Shown here in pieces: positions 52,431 through 63,454 of a stretch of DNA of 64,000 bases; positions within the stretch are counted from its first letter, which is position 1, and every line of letters begins with the position of its first letter. The stretch comes from Euleptes europaea (lineage: Eukaryota > Chordata > Lepidosauria > Squamata > Sphaerodactylidae): the NCBI RefSeq assembly GCF_029931775.1, contig NC_079332.1:19289803-19353802 (forward strand), in the 5' to 3' direction. The position numbers were made by a program, and so were the translations under genes. The notes below the pieces were generated by a model, which saw nothing but the letters and a program-made list of their open reading frames with translations, was not told the origin of the DNA and made no database searches.

Positions 52431-54213
52431 TTGGGGGAGGGGGTGCTGGAAAGCCCCAGGCCCAAGGAACCCCCCACCCCCCCCCCCGCCTTCCTTCCTC
52501 CGCTGACCCAGACAGGGGGCACTCTCAGGCCACGGGATGCCCAGCCCGCCTGCCAACTGCCACCCCCTCCCCGGGGTTCCTGCTGGGCAAGGGAGGGCAT
52601 CGCCCGCTCCTGCGCACAGCTGCGGTTGGGTGGCTGCAGGGCTTCAGCTCCAGTCCAGCTAAAGAGGCTCCTCTCTCTCCCCCCCCCCCGTCAGTCTAGT
52701 CCCTCCCACCCCTACAGGGCCCTGCCACCCCCTCATGGGCCCTGGTGGCATTGACCTGGGGCACTGCGATGCGACACTGGGGCCAGGCTGAAATCGAGAT
52801 GGCCCCTCCGCTTCCTCCACGACAGGGATGGAGAGCAGTGCTTGGTTGGGGGGGGGGAAGCCCTATGAAGGTACCTGGGGGGGACAGCCAAGGACAGACA
52901 GCCAGTCTCCGGGCACCGGTGCTAGGCCTGACACCGTCCCAGCCGGTTTGCCAGGAGAGGGGGAGAAGACTTGCCCCCTCCCAAAGCAGGCAGCTTCCAT
53001 CACCACTGCCAGGTTTGGGGGAAGGGAGGGGATATTTCAGACCTGAAGGCGGGGGGGGGGGGGAGCTTGTGTTAGGGGGCCGTCTTCTGCTTCCACTCTA
53101 AAGGTATCCCCAAAAACCAGCAGCAGCCAAACCAGACTTTGGCCCCAAATAGATGCCACGGTGGCTAAAGGGATGGTGACACTCTGCAGAGGTCATCTGG
53201 GGGAGGCCCCCTGCCCCCTCTCCTCGGGAGGCAGCGCCCCCTTCCTGCCCTGCCTGTGTTGACCCCTGCAGCAGTCTACTGACCCCGCCCTCTGTCTCTG
53301 CCCACACTCAAGCCCCTGAGAGCAGGGCAGGGTTGCTGCAGCTGCCAGGCCACAACCCTCACACACACACACACACACACACACCAATTCCACCACCTGC
53401 AGTCCAGCTAGCATATGGGGGGCAAGCCTAGGTGCTCAGAAGCCCCCACCCCCCACGCTTGCTTCTCCAGGGCTGCTCTAGTTCTTTTCACACCCAGTAC
53501 TCAGGCTAGCATGGTGGTGCTGGGGGGGATTTCTTACAAGGAAAACATACATCTGGGCAAGCGGCCCCTGCAAAGTCTGAAGCTGCTCCTCAAGAGGGGG
53601 GGTCCGAGGCCAGGAGAACAGTAGGAACCCGCAGGGAAGCTGTGGTTCATGGCCAGGTCCCAGGAGAGGGGCCCTCCGGAGGGTCTGGGGGGGGCAGTGG
53701 CATCGTCAGGCAGCCACCTGGAAGGGAGCAATTGGAGGGCTGGACCATGCTGGACGCTGAAGGCATGACTGGGCCGCCCCTCGGCACCTGCACTGCCCCC
53801 TCCCTCCGGCCACTCTTGCTCCGCCTCTAGACACCATGAGCCAGTGGTATGCCAAGCATTCCACCTGGGCAGACGCCAAGGGGAGGGTGCCAGGCAGGCC
53901 CCCACACTGTCTGCAGAGGCGCAGCTGGGAGACTGAGCCAGCCAGAAATAGCAGGGACGACGACGACGGGGGGGGGGGGACAGACCTGAAGGCACAGGGC
54001 TGATTGTTTGCCCCAGGCTGGTCAGGAAGGGGGGCATTGAGGGGCCGTGGAAGCCCCAGGCCCACCCGCTGCCCAGATCTTGGCCACACACCCCCTAGTC
54101 ACTCCAGCATATGGCAGCTGAGGCAGCACTGGCTCTCCTCCAGCAAGAGGGCGGAAGGGACTTGGGGTTGGCCCCCCCCCAAAAAAAATGTTTGGGGAAA
54201 GCCTCTGGTGAAC
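52431..54213. other. GLIS2 5' intron, no gene recognised
   Basis: GC-rich with G runs near 52,850, 53,055 and 53,968. It includes a (CA)n microsatellite at 53,360-53,384. No exon or interspersed repeat recognised. Confidence 0.45.
53360..53384. repeat. (CA)n microsatellite
   Basis: Twelve CA units. Confidence 0.9.
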
Positions 54214-54456
54214 AAAGAAGAAGAAGAGTTGGTGTTTATATGCCGACTTTCTCTACCACTTAAGGGAGACTCAAACCGGCTTACAATCACCCCCTTCCCA
54301 CAACAGACACCCTGTGAGGGAGGTGGGGCTGAGAGAGCTGTGACTTGCCTAATGTCACCCAGCTGGCTTCATGTGTAGGAGTGGAGAAACCATACCGGTT
54401 CTCCAGATCAGAGTCCACCGCTCCAAACCACTGCTCTTAACCACTACACCACGCTG
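54214..54456 (-). repeat. tRNA-derived SINE, family A
   Basis: Reverse copy from AAGAAGAAGAAGAGTTGGTG to AACCACTACACCACGCTGCC. Lacks the middle ATTAGCCTCCGCC segment seen in the 22.6 kb copy. Confidence 0.92.
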
Positions 54457-55840
54457 CCTCTCCCACAGTTTGAATGGAGGCTGATCTCAGATGATGCTGG
54501 AGCTCCGGGGACCCTCCCTCCCAACAGTCACACTGGAGATTTGTGGGTGGCCCATGGGGGGGAGTGCCCCACAGGGTGCAGAGGACAAGACGGCCCCCCA
54601 GAGGGCTCTCCCAAAAGCCGCCCAGCCCTAGGAGGACAGGAAGCAGCAGGCTGCTGGGCCTAGCAGGGAGGGGGGGCTGGGAAACCCCTGTCTTCCCTCC
54701 CCCCCCCCAAAAAAAGTGTCTTGGAAGTCAGCAGTGGGCATCCCTTGGAGTGTTTTTCTCTTTGTTATAGAAACAGAGACATCCTCTTTTCTGCAGACTG
54801 TCAACAAGCGGCTCAGTTCAGCCCTGGGAAGGCCAAAGCTGCCGCTGGCAGAGTGCCGGGGCAACCCAGAAGTCACATCAAGGCCCTGCCTGAGAGCGTA
54901 CCAAGAGAGGCAGCCAGCTTATCCCCCAGGGGTACCCGAGGCGTGCAGGAGTCTGCAGAGCCGGGGCTGGACTCCCTGGCGAAAGATAGCGTTGGCATCT
55001 ATCTCCACCTTGCCAGTGCCTGAGGTCACCACGACCCATAGCGGCTTAGCTCCAACTTTCATTCCATGGCAGTAGCCACACCTGCAACTCGCTCTCTGCA
55101 AGGCAAGCAACGGCAGAAACGGGCACGAGAAAAACTCTGAACCCGTCTCGTGCCCCCTACCCACCCACAGTGGAGGCCTTGCAGCTGGGACAGGCTGGAT
55201 GATTTTCAGCTTAGGAAGGGGGGAGGCAGCGCACAGGGTCTGTGGGATGATGATGCTGGGGGGTCCAAAGAAGCAGGAAGCTCTCCTTTCTCACAATGAA
55301 GGGATGGAATTCCCAGCCCCCAGAGGGGGCCATGGCCACCAGGCTCTGAAGAGGGATGACAGACCTTTATGGGGAAGGGGAGGGAGGTGCACCCGTTAAG
55401 CTCCATGGCTCACGGGAGCCGGGCATCAGCGCTCGGAGGCAGCCGCCAGACGCATGCACGGGCCCCGGGAATCCAAACGGCCCCTTTCCCTGATGTGTCT
55501 GTCTGGCACCCCCAGCGCATGCCTATTTGTTGCCCCCCCTCCTCAGCATGGCTAAATCTGCCCAGTTCTGCCTGGGCAAGTGGGGGGGGGGGGCTGCACA
55601 GATGAACGGCGGGAGGGGCCCCAGGGCTGCTCCACCACAAGGGAGGCGCAAAGGTCAGGGGAGAGGAGAGAAGGCATTTCTCTTCTCCCTTCCAGCCGCC
55701 AAAGGACTGCAGCCGGGAGAGGGGCGCGGCAGCCCGCCTCCCCACAAGCTCAGACCTCCGGCCTTCAGGTGCCAGCTGGGCTTTCCTCTCCAGAGCAGAT
55801 GGGGAGGGGCTGCGCTTCACAGGAACCCCCCCCCCACTCC
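54457..55840. other. GLIS2 5' intron, no gene recognised
   Basis: No exon or repeat recognised; G runs at 54,670 and 55,581. Confidence 0.45.
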
Positions 55841-55876
55841 ACACACACACCCACCCACCCACACACACACACACTG
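55841..55876. repeat. CA/CCCA-rich simple repeat
   Basis: CA units interrupted by ACCC units at the left edge of the CpG island. Confidence 0.8.
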
Positions 55877-56658
55877 CCGGGAGGCGGGCACAGCGCCCTC
55901 TGGCGGTGGAAGGGGGCAGCGCCCTAAGGTCGAGCCTTCCCGGAGCGAGCCGCCAGCCCCTGGAGGGCCGCTCCACACGTTAATCCTCCCCGTGCAAAGC
56001 GCGCTTGCGAGCAGGCTGGTGTGGAGAGGACGCGCCACCCCCCCCCGCCCGGCTGCGCTTCTCCGCGGCCGCCCACCCCGCGCCATGACGCGCGCACAGC
56101 TCAGGGCCCCGCGGGGGCGGCGGCGGAGCGCTGCCGGTCGGGGTTCAGCCGGAGAGGGGTCCAGGGAGGCGGCCGAGCTGCACGGGACCCCTCTCGGGCA
56201 CCTAGGCCGGGACTGGGGCGCGGAAGAGCCCCGAGTCAGGACCCTGCCCGTTCAGACGTGCAGCCGAGGGCTCTGGCCCGGGAAATCTCGGGGCCCCCCC
56301 CGGAGGGCTCAGGCCCGCCTGGAAGCCCCGCCTCCAGCCTGGGGCGGCTGAGCCGCGGGCGCTCTGCACATGCTCAGAGGCCCGTCTTTCGGGGGGGGGA
56401 AGTGGGGGCTGGATAAAAAGCGCGTCCAGGCGAGGGAAAGAAAGCGTCACCCCCCCCCCCGCCCGGCCGTTCCGGGCATGGCTCTCCGCGCGTCCCAGGA
56501 ACCCCCCGCCGAGCGGAAGGGGGCAGGCCGAGGGGGCGGCCTCTTGCCCTCTTGAGGGGGGGGGGAGGGTAGGCGGCGGCGGGGGGGGGCGGCCGCCCGG
56601 CGCAGTCCTTACCGGGGCGGCGGGGCGGGCTGTCCTGCTGCTGCTGCTTCTTCCCCCC

Positions 56659-56688
56659 GGGCGGGCGGGCGGGCGGGCGGGCGGGCGG
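56659..56688. repeat. (GGGC)n tetranucleotide repeat
   Basis: Seven to eight GGGC units just upstream, on the GLIS2 strand, of the candidate donor. Could fold as a G-quadruplex on the + strand. Confidence 0.85.
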
Positions 56689-57343
56689 ACCGGCTGCTCA
56701 GAGCGGCGGGGGCGCGGCGGGGGTCGGCCGGCCCCAGCGGCTCCCACGGGGCGCCCCTCCGCAGCGCCGCATCTGCGCCCCGGAGCGCGGGCGAGCGGGC
56801 GGGGAAGGGCCGCCGAGGGGCGCCGGCTGGGGCGCGGAGGGGCTGCCGAGCGCGGCGATCGCCCACCCGCCTGCCCGCCTGCCCGCCTGCCTGCTCGGGA
56901 CGGCGCCCTGGTCGGCCTGCGCGCTCGCGGCTCCGCGGGACAGCGCCCTCCGCCGCCCGCCGCCCGCCGCCCGCCGCCGCCACCCGCGCGGCCTCCGCCG
57001 GAGCCCTTCTGCAGGGCCGGAGCTGGGAGGCGGCGCCCGATGCTCGCCCCCCGCCCGCCGGCCAGGGGCGGCGCCCGACCCCTGCCCGCCCCCTTCCTGG
57101 GCCGGGCCGGGCCGGGGCGGGCCAAGACGGCAGAGCGGGGGTGCAGCCCGGGGGTCCGCCGCCGCCGCCGCCGCCGCGTCCCCCCTCCCCTCCCCGGGCG
57201 GGCGGGGCTGGCTGCGCGTCCCCCGAGGCTGCTGCGGCTGCCGTGGGGGGCCCCGGTGGGCGGGGCCAGGGCCAGACTCCTGGGTTCCCAGGGCGGGGCG
57301 GGCGGGGGGCGAGCGAAAGAGGGAGGGAGGGGGCCTTGCCCGT

Positions 57344-57376
<33 letters not shown>
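57344..57376. repeat. (AGC)11 trinucleotide repeat
   Basis: Uninterrupted AGC/GCT repeat in the CpG island, outside any coding exon I can support. Confidence 0.92.
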
Positions 57377-57377
<1 letters not shown>

Positions 57378-58157
57378 GGGCGCGCCAACCCCCGTCGGGC
57401 TCGCGGCCGGCCTCGGGGAGAGGGGCGCGCATGCGTGCCCTCGGCGGGGGCACGGAGGGGGGCGACCCCTTTGTCCGGGGGGGGCGGGGGGCGGCCCGGC
57501 GCACCCGGGCGCGGGGAGCCTCCTGCCACGGGGGGCCCTGCCGGGCCAGACGCCGCCCGCCGCTCCAGCCCCGCGGGGGCCGCGGCTCCTTCCGGAGGCG
57601 GGGGCCGGGAGCGCGGCGGCCCCGCGGGAGGCCCGGGGCGGAGATGCATTCCTGAACCGGGCCCAAGCGGGAGCCGCCCTCGCTGGCCGCCCGGCGGAGG
57701 AGGGGGGGCCGCCGCGGACCGGGAAGAGCCTGCGCAGGGGAGCGGCTCGACCCCTCCCCAGGCCCCGCCGCCGCCCCCGCCCCAGGGAGCCGTCCAGCCG
57801 GGCTCTGCCGCCCCGGGGCTGCCAGTCGAGCGGGCCGGCCACCGCAGGGCCTTGGGCGGGCGCTTGCTGGCCCCGGGGCGGCTCCAGGGCCCCCAAGGAG
57901 GGACGCTGCCCTTCCCCCTTCAGGCAGGGGGAGTCGCTCCGGCTTGCTGGGAGACCCAAAACTCCCTTGGAAGCCAGAGAGAGAAAAGGAGGAGGGGGCT
58001 CACGGTTGACAACATGGAAGATGGGTTCTAAGAAGGTGCCGGAGGCAGAGTCAACAGGCACCCAACTGGGGAGTATGCCCTGGTGGAGGGAGGGAGGCAA
58101 GCTGCTGAACCCCCCCCCCCTCCTCGCTTGGCTGGCACAGCCCAGCATTTCCACTGC

Positions 58158-59256
58158 TGGGACCACTGCTTTTCAACCTGTTCATCAATGACCTGGAGTT
58201 GGGGTTAAACAGTGAAGTAGCCAAGTTTGCAAATGACACCAAATTATTTAGGGTGGTTAAAACAGAATCAGACTGTGAAGAGCTCCAGAAGGATCTCTGC
58301 GTACTGGAAGAATGGGCATTAAAATGGCAAACGAGATTCAAAGTGAGTAAGTGTAAAGTGATGCATATTGGAGCAAAAAATCCCAACTTCACATATACAC
58401 TGATGGGATCTGTGCTGTCAGCAACAGACAAAGAAAGGGATCTTGGGGTGGTAGTGGATAGCTCGATGAAGATGTCAACCCAGTGTGCGGCTGCAGTACA
58501 AAAGGCAAATTCCATGCTGGCCGTAATTAGACGAGGAATAGAGAATAAAACTGCTGATATCATCCTGCCCTTGTACAAATCTATGGTGAGACCACACTTG
58601 GAATACTGTGTACAGTTCTGGTCATCACACCTCAAAAAAGGATATTACAGAGCTTGAGAAGGTGCAGAAAAGAGCAACCAAAATGATTAGGGGACTAGAG
58701 CAACTGTCCTATGGGGAGCGGTTAAGACGCTTAGGGCTGTTTAGCTTGGAAAGAAGGCGGCTGAGGGGAGACATGATAGAGGTCTATAAAATTATGCATG
58801 GTTTGGAGAGAGTGGACAGGGAGAAGCTTTTCTCCCTCTCCCATAGTACTAGAACGCGGGGTCATCTGCTAAAGCTGGAGGGTGAGAGATTCAAAACAGA
58901 TAAAAGGAAGTATTTTTTCACACAACACATAGTTAAATGGTGGAACTCCCTGCCCCAGGATGTGGTGATGGCTGCCAGCTTGGACGGCTTTAAGAGGGGA
59001 GTGGACATATTCATGGAGGAGAGTTCATGGCTATTAGTTAAAATGGATACTAGTCATGCTGCATACCTATTCTCTCCAGGATCAGAGGAGCATGCCTATT
59101 ATCTTAGGTGCTGTGGAACACAGGCAGGAGAATGCTGCGGTCATCTTGTTTGTGGCTTCCTGGAGGCATCTGGTTGGCCACTGTGTGAACAGACTGCTGG
59201 ACTTGATGGGCCTGGGTCTCATCCAGCAGGGCCTTTCTTATGTTCTTATGAGTTGT
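58158..59256 (+). repeat. L2-type LINE, C-terminal ORF2 and 3' UTR
   Basis: Two adjoining frames encode the region after the RT core: [78 protein letters not shown] (58,199-58,657), then [37 protein letters not shown] and VKWWNSLPQDVVMAASLDGF (58,644 onward). One frame shift near 58,640 separates them. The 3' UTR ends TTTCTTATGTTCTTATGA. 5'-truncated; the best preserved LINE in the window. Confidence 0.93.
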
Positions 59257-59257
59257 T

Positions 59258-59632
59258 TTCTGTTGCCCCAGAAGGTCGGACCAGAACCAACGGGTTGAAA
59301 TTACATTAAAAGAGTTTCCGGCTAGGCATTAGGAAGAACTTCCTAACAGTTAGAGCGGTTCCTCAGTGGAACAGGCTTCCTCAGGAGGTGATGGGCTTTC
59401 CTTTCCTGGAGGTTTTCAAGCAGAGGTTAGATGACCATCTGTCAGCACGGCTGATTCTATGACCTTAGGTAGACCAGGAGAGGGAGGGCACCTTGGCCAT
59501 CTTCTGGGCATGGAGTAGGGGTCACTGGGGGTGTGGGGGGGGAGGTAGTTATGAATTTCCTGCGCTGTGCAGGGGGTTGGACTAGATGACCCAGGTGGTC
59601 CCTTCCCACTCTATGATTCTTTGATTCTAAAT
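59258..59632 (+). repeat. CR1 LINE 3' end joined to the L2 copy
   Basis: Starts TTTCTGTTGCCCCAGAAGGT immediately after the L2 end and runs through the CR1 3' UTR to CTATGATTCTTTGATTCTAA. The head-to-tail join suggests one element inserted at the other's 3' end. Confidence 0.92.
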
Positions 59633-60615
59633 GCCACCATGTATGCGTGCCTGGGGGGGGGGGGCTCCCTCAGCCTGAACAGTCACTTTCTCAGGGTGTG
59701 GAGCCAAAGGCCCTTCCAGAGGGTCTCCCTCAGCCAAGAGGGCGTGGAGTGGCCTGGTTTTCAGTGGCTGCCCCACAAGTAGAGTTTACCGTACTCCCAC
59801 ATGACCCAAGAGATCCTCCTTCCTGGGTGCAGCTCTCGAGTTCAGGGTCTCCTCAAGCTATGCTCACGAGTGGCCAAAACCTTGGGTGGGAAACTGATTT
59901 GCTGGGAAGATCTCTGCATGTCTGCCCAGCGTCACTGGGGCTTGCAGAGCCAGGCACCCACCTCAGTCTGTCAAGGTAATGGCATCAGCAAATGGAAGTC
60001 TTCCTGGGCGCAAAATCCAGTTCCTAGGTGGGCCCAATTGCTCCTGCTGACCTCGTGGAGATGTCTCCACCCAGCCAGCCCTTTTGCCCACCGGTCACCT
60101 GCTGTTACCTTTCTGGGAAGTCCCCAATTCCTTACTCAGTCAAAGTCAGGAGACCCACTGATTCTCACCGTGGATTCTTTTGTAAGTGTCACAGTTCTGG
60201 GAGCCAAAGTTGTGCCCCCCTCACCCCTCCGCTGGCACAGAGGCCGCCAGCTCTGTTTTTGCTCTCTGGGACCTTGGGATATTTTATTGCCACACAACAC
60301 TGTCTGCCCCCTACACCGAATCTCTGGATTGCCTACACAGACCACTACCAGTACAGCAGACTGAGGATAGGTAAATGCCTTCTCGGTCCATTCCGTTTCT
60401 CTTTAAAAGCTCCCTTTTCTCCTTTGTTAACCCCCCCCCCGCTGCCTCCTCCTCCTTTTGGCTCTTCCCTGTTGCAGAATTTCCAGAAACTTGGCTCTCT
60501 TTCCCCATCTCTCCTCTCAAGTAACTTCTGAACCCATCCATTGTGTTACCCTTTCAATTCCCACATTCCCTCAATAAATTCTAAACCTTGCCTTGGCAAA
60601 GATCTGGTTAAATGA
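59633..60615. other. Unassigned region, slightly AT-richer
   Basis: No gene could be confirmed. An open frame ending TDHYQYSRLRIG meets a donor-like GTAAAT at 60,369, and a good acceptor-like TTCCCTGTTGCAG ends at 60,476, with AATAAA at 60,573-60,578. I find no recognisable homology, so this is left unannotated. Confidence 0.35.
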
Positions 60616-60893
60616 AGGTAAAGGTCCCCTGTGCAAGCACCGGGTCATTCCTGCCCATGGGGTGATGTCACATCCCGATGTTTCCTAGACAGACTTTGTT
60701 TACGGGGTGGTTTGCCAGTGCCTTCCCCAGTCGTCTTTCCTTGACCCCCAGCAAGCTTGGTACTCATTTCACCGACCTCGGAAGGATGGAAGGCTGAGTC
60801 AACCTTGAGCCGGCTACCTGAAACCGACTTCCGTCGGGATCGAACTCAGGTCGTGAGCAGAGCTTGGACTGCAGTACTGCCACAAGGCTCCAA
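60616..60893 (-). repeat. tRNA-derived SINE of the Sauria/ACA type
   Basis: On the minus strand: CAGTACTGCAGTCCAAGCTC, B box GAGTTCGATCCCGAC, GGCTCAAGGTTGACTCAGCC and TTCCATCCTTCCGAGGTCGG, then a long tail ending CAGGGGACCTTTACCTT. The AAGGTTGACTCAGCCTTCC core is that of SINEs widespread in squamates. Confidence 0.8.
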
Positions 60894-61433
60894 AGATCTG
60901 GTTACTGGTCGCTGATTAGAGGCACTTTGAGCTCGCTCACAGACTATTCAGGTAAGCATCCCAAAACCACAGTGAGCTCACCCTCGTTGGTGCGTGTGTC
61001 AGTTTTTCAAGCTAGCCAAGGCTGTGGAGGTGGGAGGAGATTTCCCCCGACACAAAGCTTAATTTTCCCCGAACTGGTTCTGGGCCAGTGTCTTGAGCCC
61101 AGGTTAGAGTGCCCACACGTGTCTAAGAAGACGCTGAAAGGGGCCGCCTGGTGAGAATGAGGGTTTCTGCTCTGGCCTCCCTTGCCTGAATCTGGCTTTG
61201 GGGAGGCTGCGGTGGACTTCCTCAGCCGCTAGTGGGTTCTCGAGGCTTCCTCTGCGTTGCTCACTTCCACAGCGCCCTTGCTGGGGATGGGTGGGGCGGG
61301 GGCGTTTGGGATCCCAAAGGGAAGAGGTGCGTTCGCCAAGGAAGCCTGTGCGGCAGGGGCGGGGGCGTCCTTCGCTCTGAATCTCTCCGACCCTTGACTG
61401 CCTCTGGCTTGGGGATGCAGCAAGGCCAGAAGT
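60894..61433. other. No feature recognised
   Basis: Unassigned sequence between a SINE and an L2 fragment; no exon seen. Confidence 0.45.
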
Positions 61434-61858
61434 CCCATCAGGGGACAGGGAGAAGTTTTTCTCCCTCTCTCATAATACCAGAACACGGGGTCATCTGCTC
61501 AAGCTGGAGGGTGAGAGATTCAACACAGACAAAAGGAAGTATTTCTTCACGCAATGCATAGTTAAATTGTGGAACTCCCTGCCCCAGGATGTGATGATGG
61601 CTGCCAACTTGGAAGGCTTTAAGAGGGGAGCGGACATGTTCATGAAGGAGAGGGCTATCCATGATGCACACCTATTCTCTGCAGTATCAGAGGAGCATGC
61701 CTATTATTTTGGGTGCGGTGGAACACAGGCAGGATGGTGCTGCTGCACTCTTGTTAGTGGCTTCCTAGAGGCACCTGGTTGGCCACTGTGTGAACAGGCT
61801 GCTGGACTTGATGGGCCTGGGTCTCATCCAGCAGGGCTTTTCTTATGTTCCTATGTCA
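61434..61858 (+). repeat. L2-type LINE 3' end
   Basis: Matches the last ~420 bases of the 58,158 copy (GGAACTCCCTGCCCCAGGAT, GGCCTGGGTCTCATCCAGCA) and ends CTTATGTTCCTATG. Confidence 0.92.
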
Positions 61859-62033
61859 TTCTCCCCCCACCTCTCTTGCCCCCTCCCAAATCCCATTTTG
61901 CTCATCAGAACTAAACTAAGCTTTTCTTTTCCCTCGCTCCCCCATCTGCATCTTCTGCATGGATTTCGGAGGGCATTTTCTGGGGTTGCTAAAACTCTCC
62001 TCAGGGATTGGGAGGGAATGTGTTTATCTAATT

Positions 62034-62250
62034 TGTTTATCCCTGTCTTTCTTCCCCTAATGGGGACCCAAAGCAGCTTGTCATTCTTCTTTCCTTCATT
62101 TTATCCTTACAACAGCCCTGTGAAGGAGGTTAGGATGAGTGACCGATCCAAGGTCACCCAGTGAGCTTCCATGGCACGAGTGGGGATTTGAACCCAGGTC
62201 TCCCAGATACTAGTCTGACACTCTTAACCACTACACCACCCTGGCTCTGG
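62034..62250 (-). repeat. tRNA-derived SINE, family C (near full length)
   Basis: Reverse copy: tail TTTATCCCTGTCTTTCTTCC, B-box complement GGGGATTTGAACCCAGG, head CACTCTTAACCACTACACCA. Confidence 0.88.
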
Positions 62251-62269
62251 AAAACGGCCAGTGGCCATC

Positions 62270-62480
62270 GAGAACATCAGAGAAGCGGTGCTGAGAGTGG
62301 TCAAGGGCCCGCCTCATCCAGCACCCTGTTCCCCAATGGCCAGGCGCCCCCAGTTGGTCTGTGAGCAGGACATAGAGGCCAAAGCCTATCCTCCTTTGCT
62401 GCTGACATTCAAGAAGAGACTGCCCCTGAATATGGAGGTTCCATTTGACTGTCGCAGCTACCGATAGAGACCTCTGGCTC
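62270..62480 (-). repeat. L2-type LINE 3' end fragment
   Basis: GAACATCAGAGAAGCGGTGC, CATCCAGCACCCTGTTCCCC and CCTGAATATGGAGGTTCCAT are reverse L2 tail phrases related to the 2,515 copy. Confidence 0.7.
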
Positions 62481-63221
62481 CATTAAGTTGTTTGCAAGCT
62501 ATCTGAGCAATCTTGAGCCAAGAACATAAGTAGAAATCTAGCAGTGAATTCTACATGTTAATTTTGCATGATGCAAAGAGGTAATTTTCAGATTGTATTG
62601 CACTCACAAATACTATTCTCTGTAGCTCTGGGGCACCCTGCCCTGCCCTGCATTGTGGCTGGATGGGCGAGGGAGCCTCTCTTCCATATCCCTTCAGCCC
62701 TCGGGCACACGGGGCACAGGACTGGTCAGGCTGCCCCCCCCCCAAGATTAAGCGCCCTGCTCCCCACTTGAAAAATGGTGCTGCCATTTCTATTATCCTA
62801 TTTGGGACAGAACATGCAGAAGCACACACACACAGCGGGATTTTACTGTGACCCGACATTTGGATGTGAGTTTGTCAGACACAGAGCTGAAGCATGGGGC
62901 CCTGTAGCAGCGCCCAGCCTGACTTGGAGGGCTCGTCTCAGGGAGCAAAGAAGCTGAGCCGGACCTGGGCAACCAGAAATGCACGCTGCCCTGTGGCTGG
63001 GGGTGCCGGCAGAAGGGACCCCACCCTTTGGAGAGGCTGCAGCGGTGCCATGCGAGGCCCCTCTTGAGCTCCCAGCAGGCTCGTGGTGGGCTTGGCGTCC
63101 CTGTGAGTGTGGAGCTGGTGGCGCGTTTCCCAGTGAGCGGGCATCTGCCCTCGGCCCCACCCAGCCTTCGTTCCGTCAAGTTTATCCGGGCAGAAGCCGG
63201 GCTCTGCTCTGCCTTTCGCTA
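62481..63221. other. No feature recognised
   Basis: Unassigned; a short CA run at 62,824-62,833. No exon or repeat recognised. Confidence 0.45.
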
Positions 63222-63454
63222 TGCCGGTGTGGTGTGGCGGTTAAAAGTACTGGACTAGTCTCTGGGAGACCCACATTCAAATCCCCACCAGTACTGCAGA
63301 AGCTCGCTAAAGGACCTTGGACAAGTCACACGCTCTCAGCCTAACCTACCTCACAGGGTTGTTGTGAAGATAAAGTGGAGGGGAGGAGAACAAAGCACGC
63401 CACTTTGGGTTTCCATTGGAAAGAAGGCAGGGTATAAAAGAAGGAAATATAAAT
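63222..63454 (+). repeat. tRNA-derived SINE, family C (full length)
   Basis: GCCGGTGTGGTGTGGCGGTT, B box CATTCAAATCCCC, GCCTAACCTACCTCACAGGG, and tail CCACTTTGGGTTTCCATTGG then GGCAGGGTATAAAAG. The most complete family C copy here. Confidence 0.92.

Larger units (their letters stand above)
55900..57950 (-). promoter_or_regulatory. GLIS2: CpG island, probable GLIS2 promoter with non-coding first exon
   Basis: The strongest CpG island in the window (roughly 56,000-57,700). On the minus strand CGGCGGGGCGG... ends at a consensus donor, CCCCG|GTAAGG, with the GT at 56,612-56,611. It could join the acceptor before 48,819 through a ~7.8 kb intron. It holds (GGGC)n at 56,659-56,688 and (AGC)11 at 57,344-57,376. 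The start site is not visible, and the promoter assignment is inference from position, strand and donor. Confidence 0.55.

Noticed and set aside
56202-58166. A 654-codon minus-strand open frame over the distal CpG island
   Set aside because: Low-complexity Arg/Pro/Gly/Ala/Cys sequence produced by very high GC and the AGC and GGGC repeats; no domain, and it runs through the candidate GLIS2 donor.
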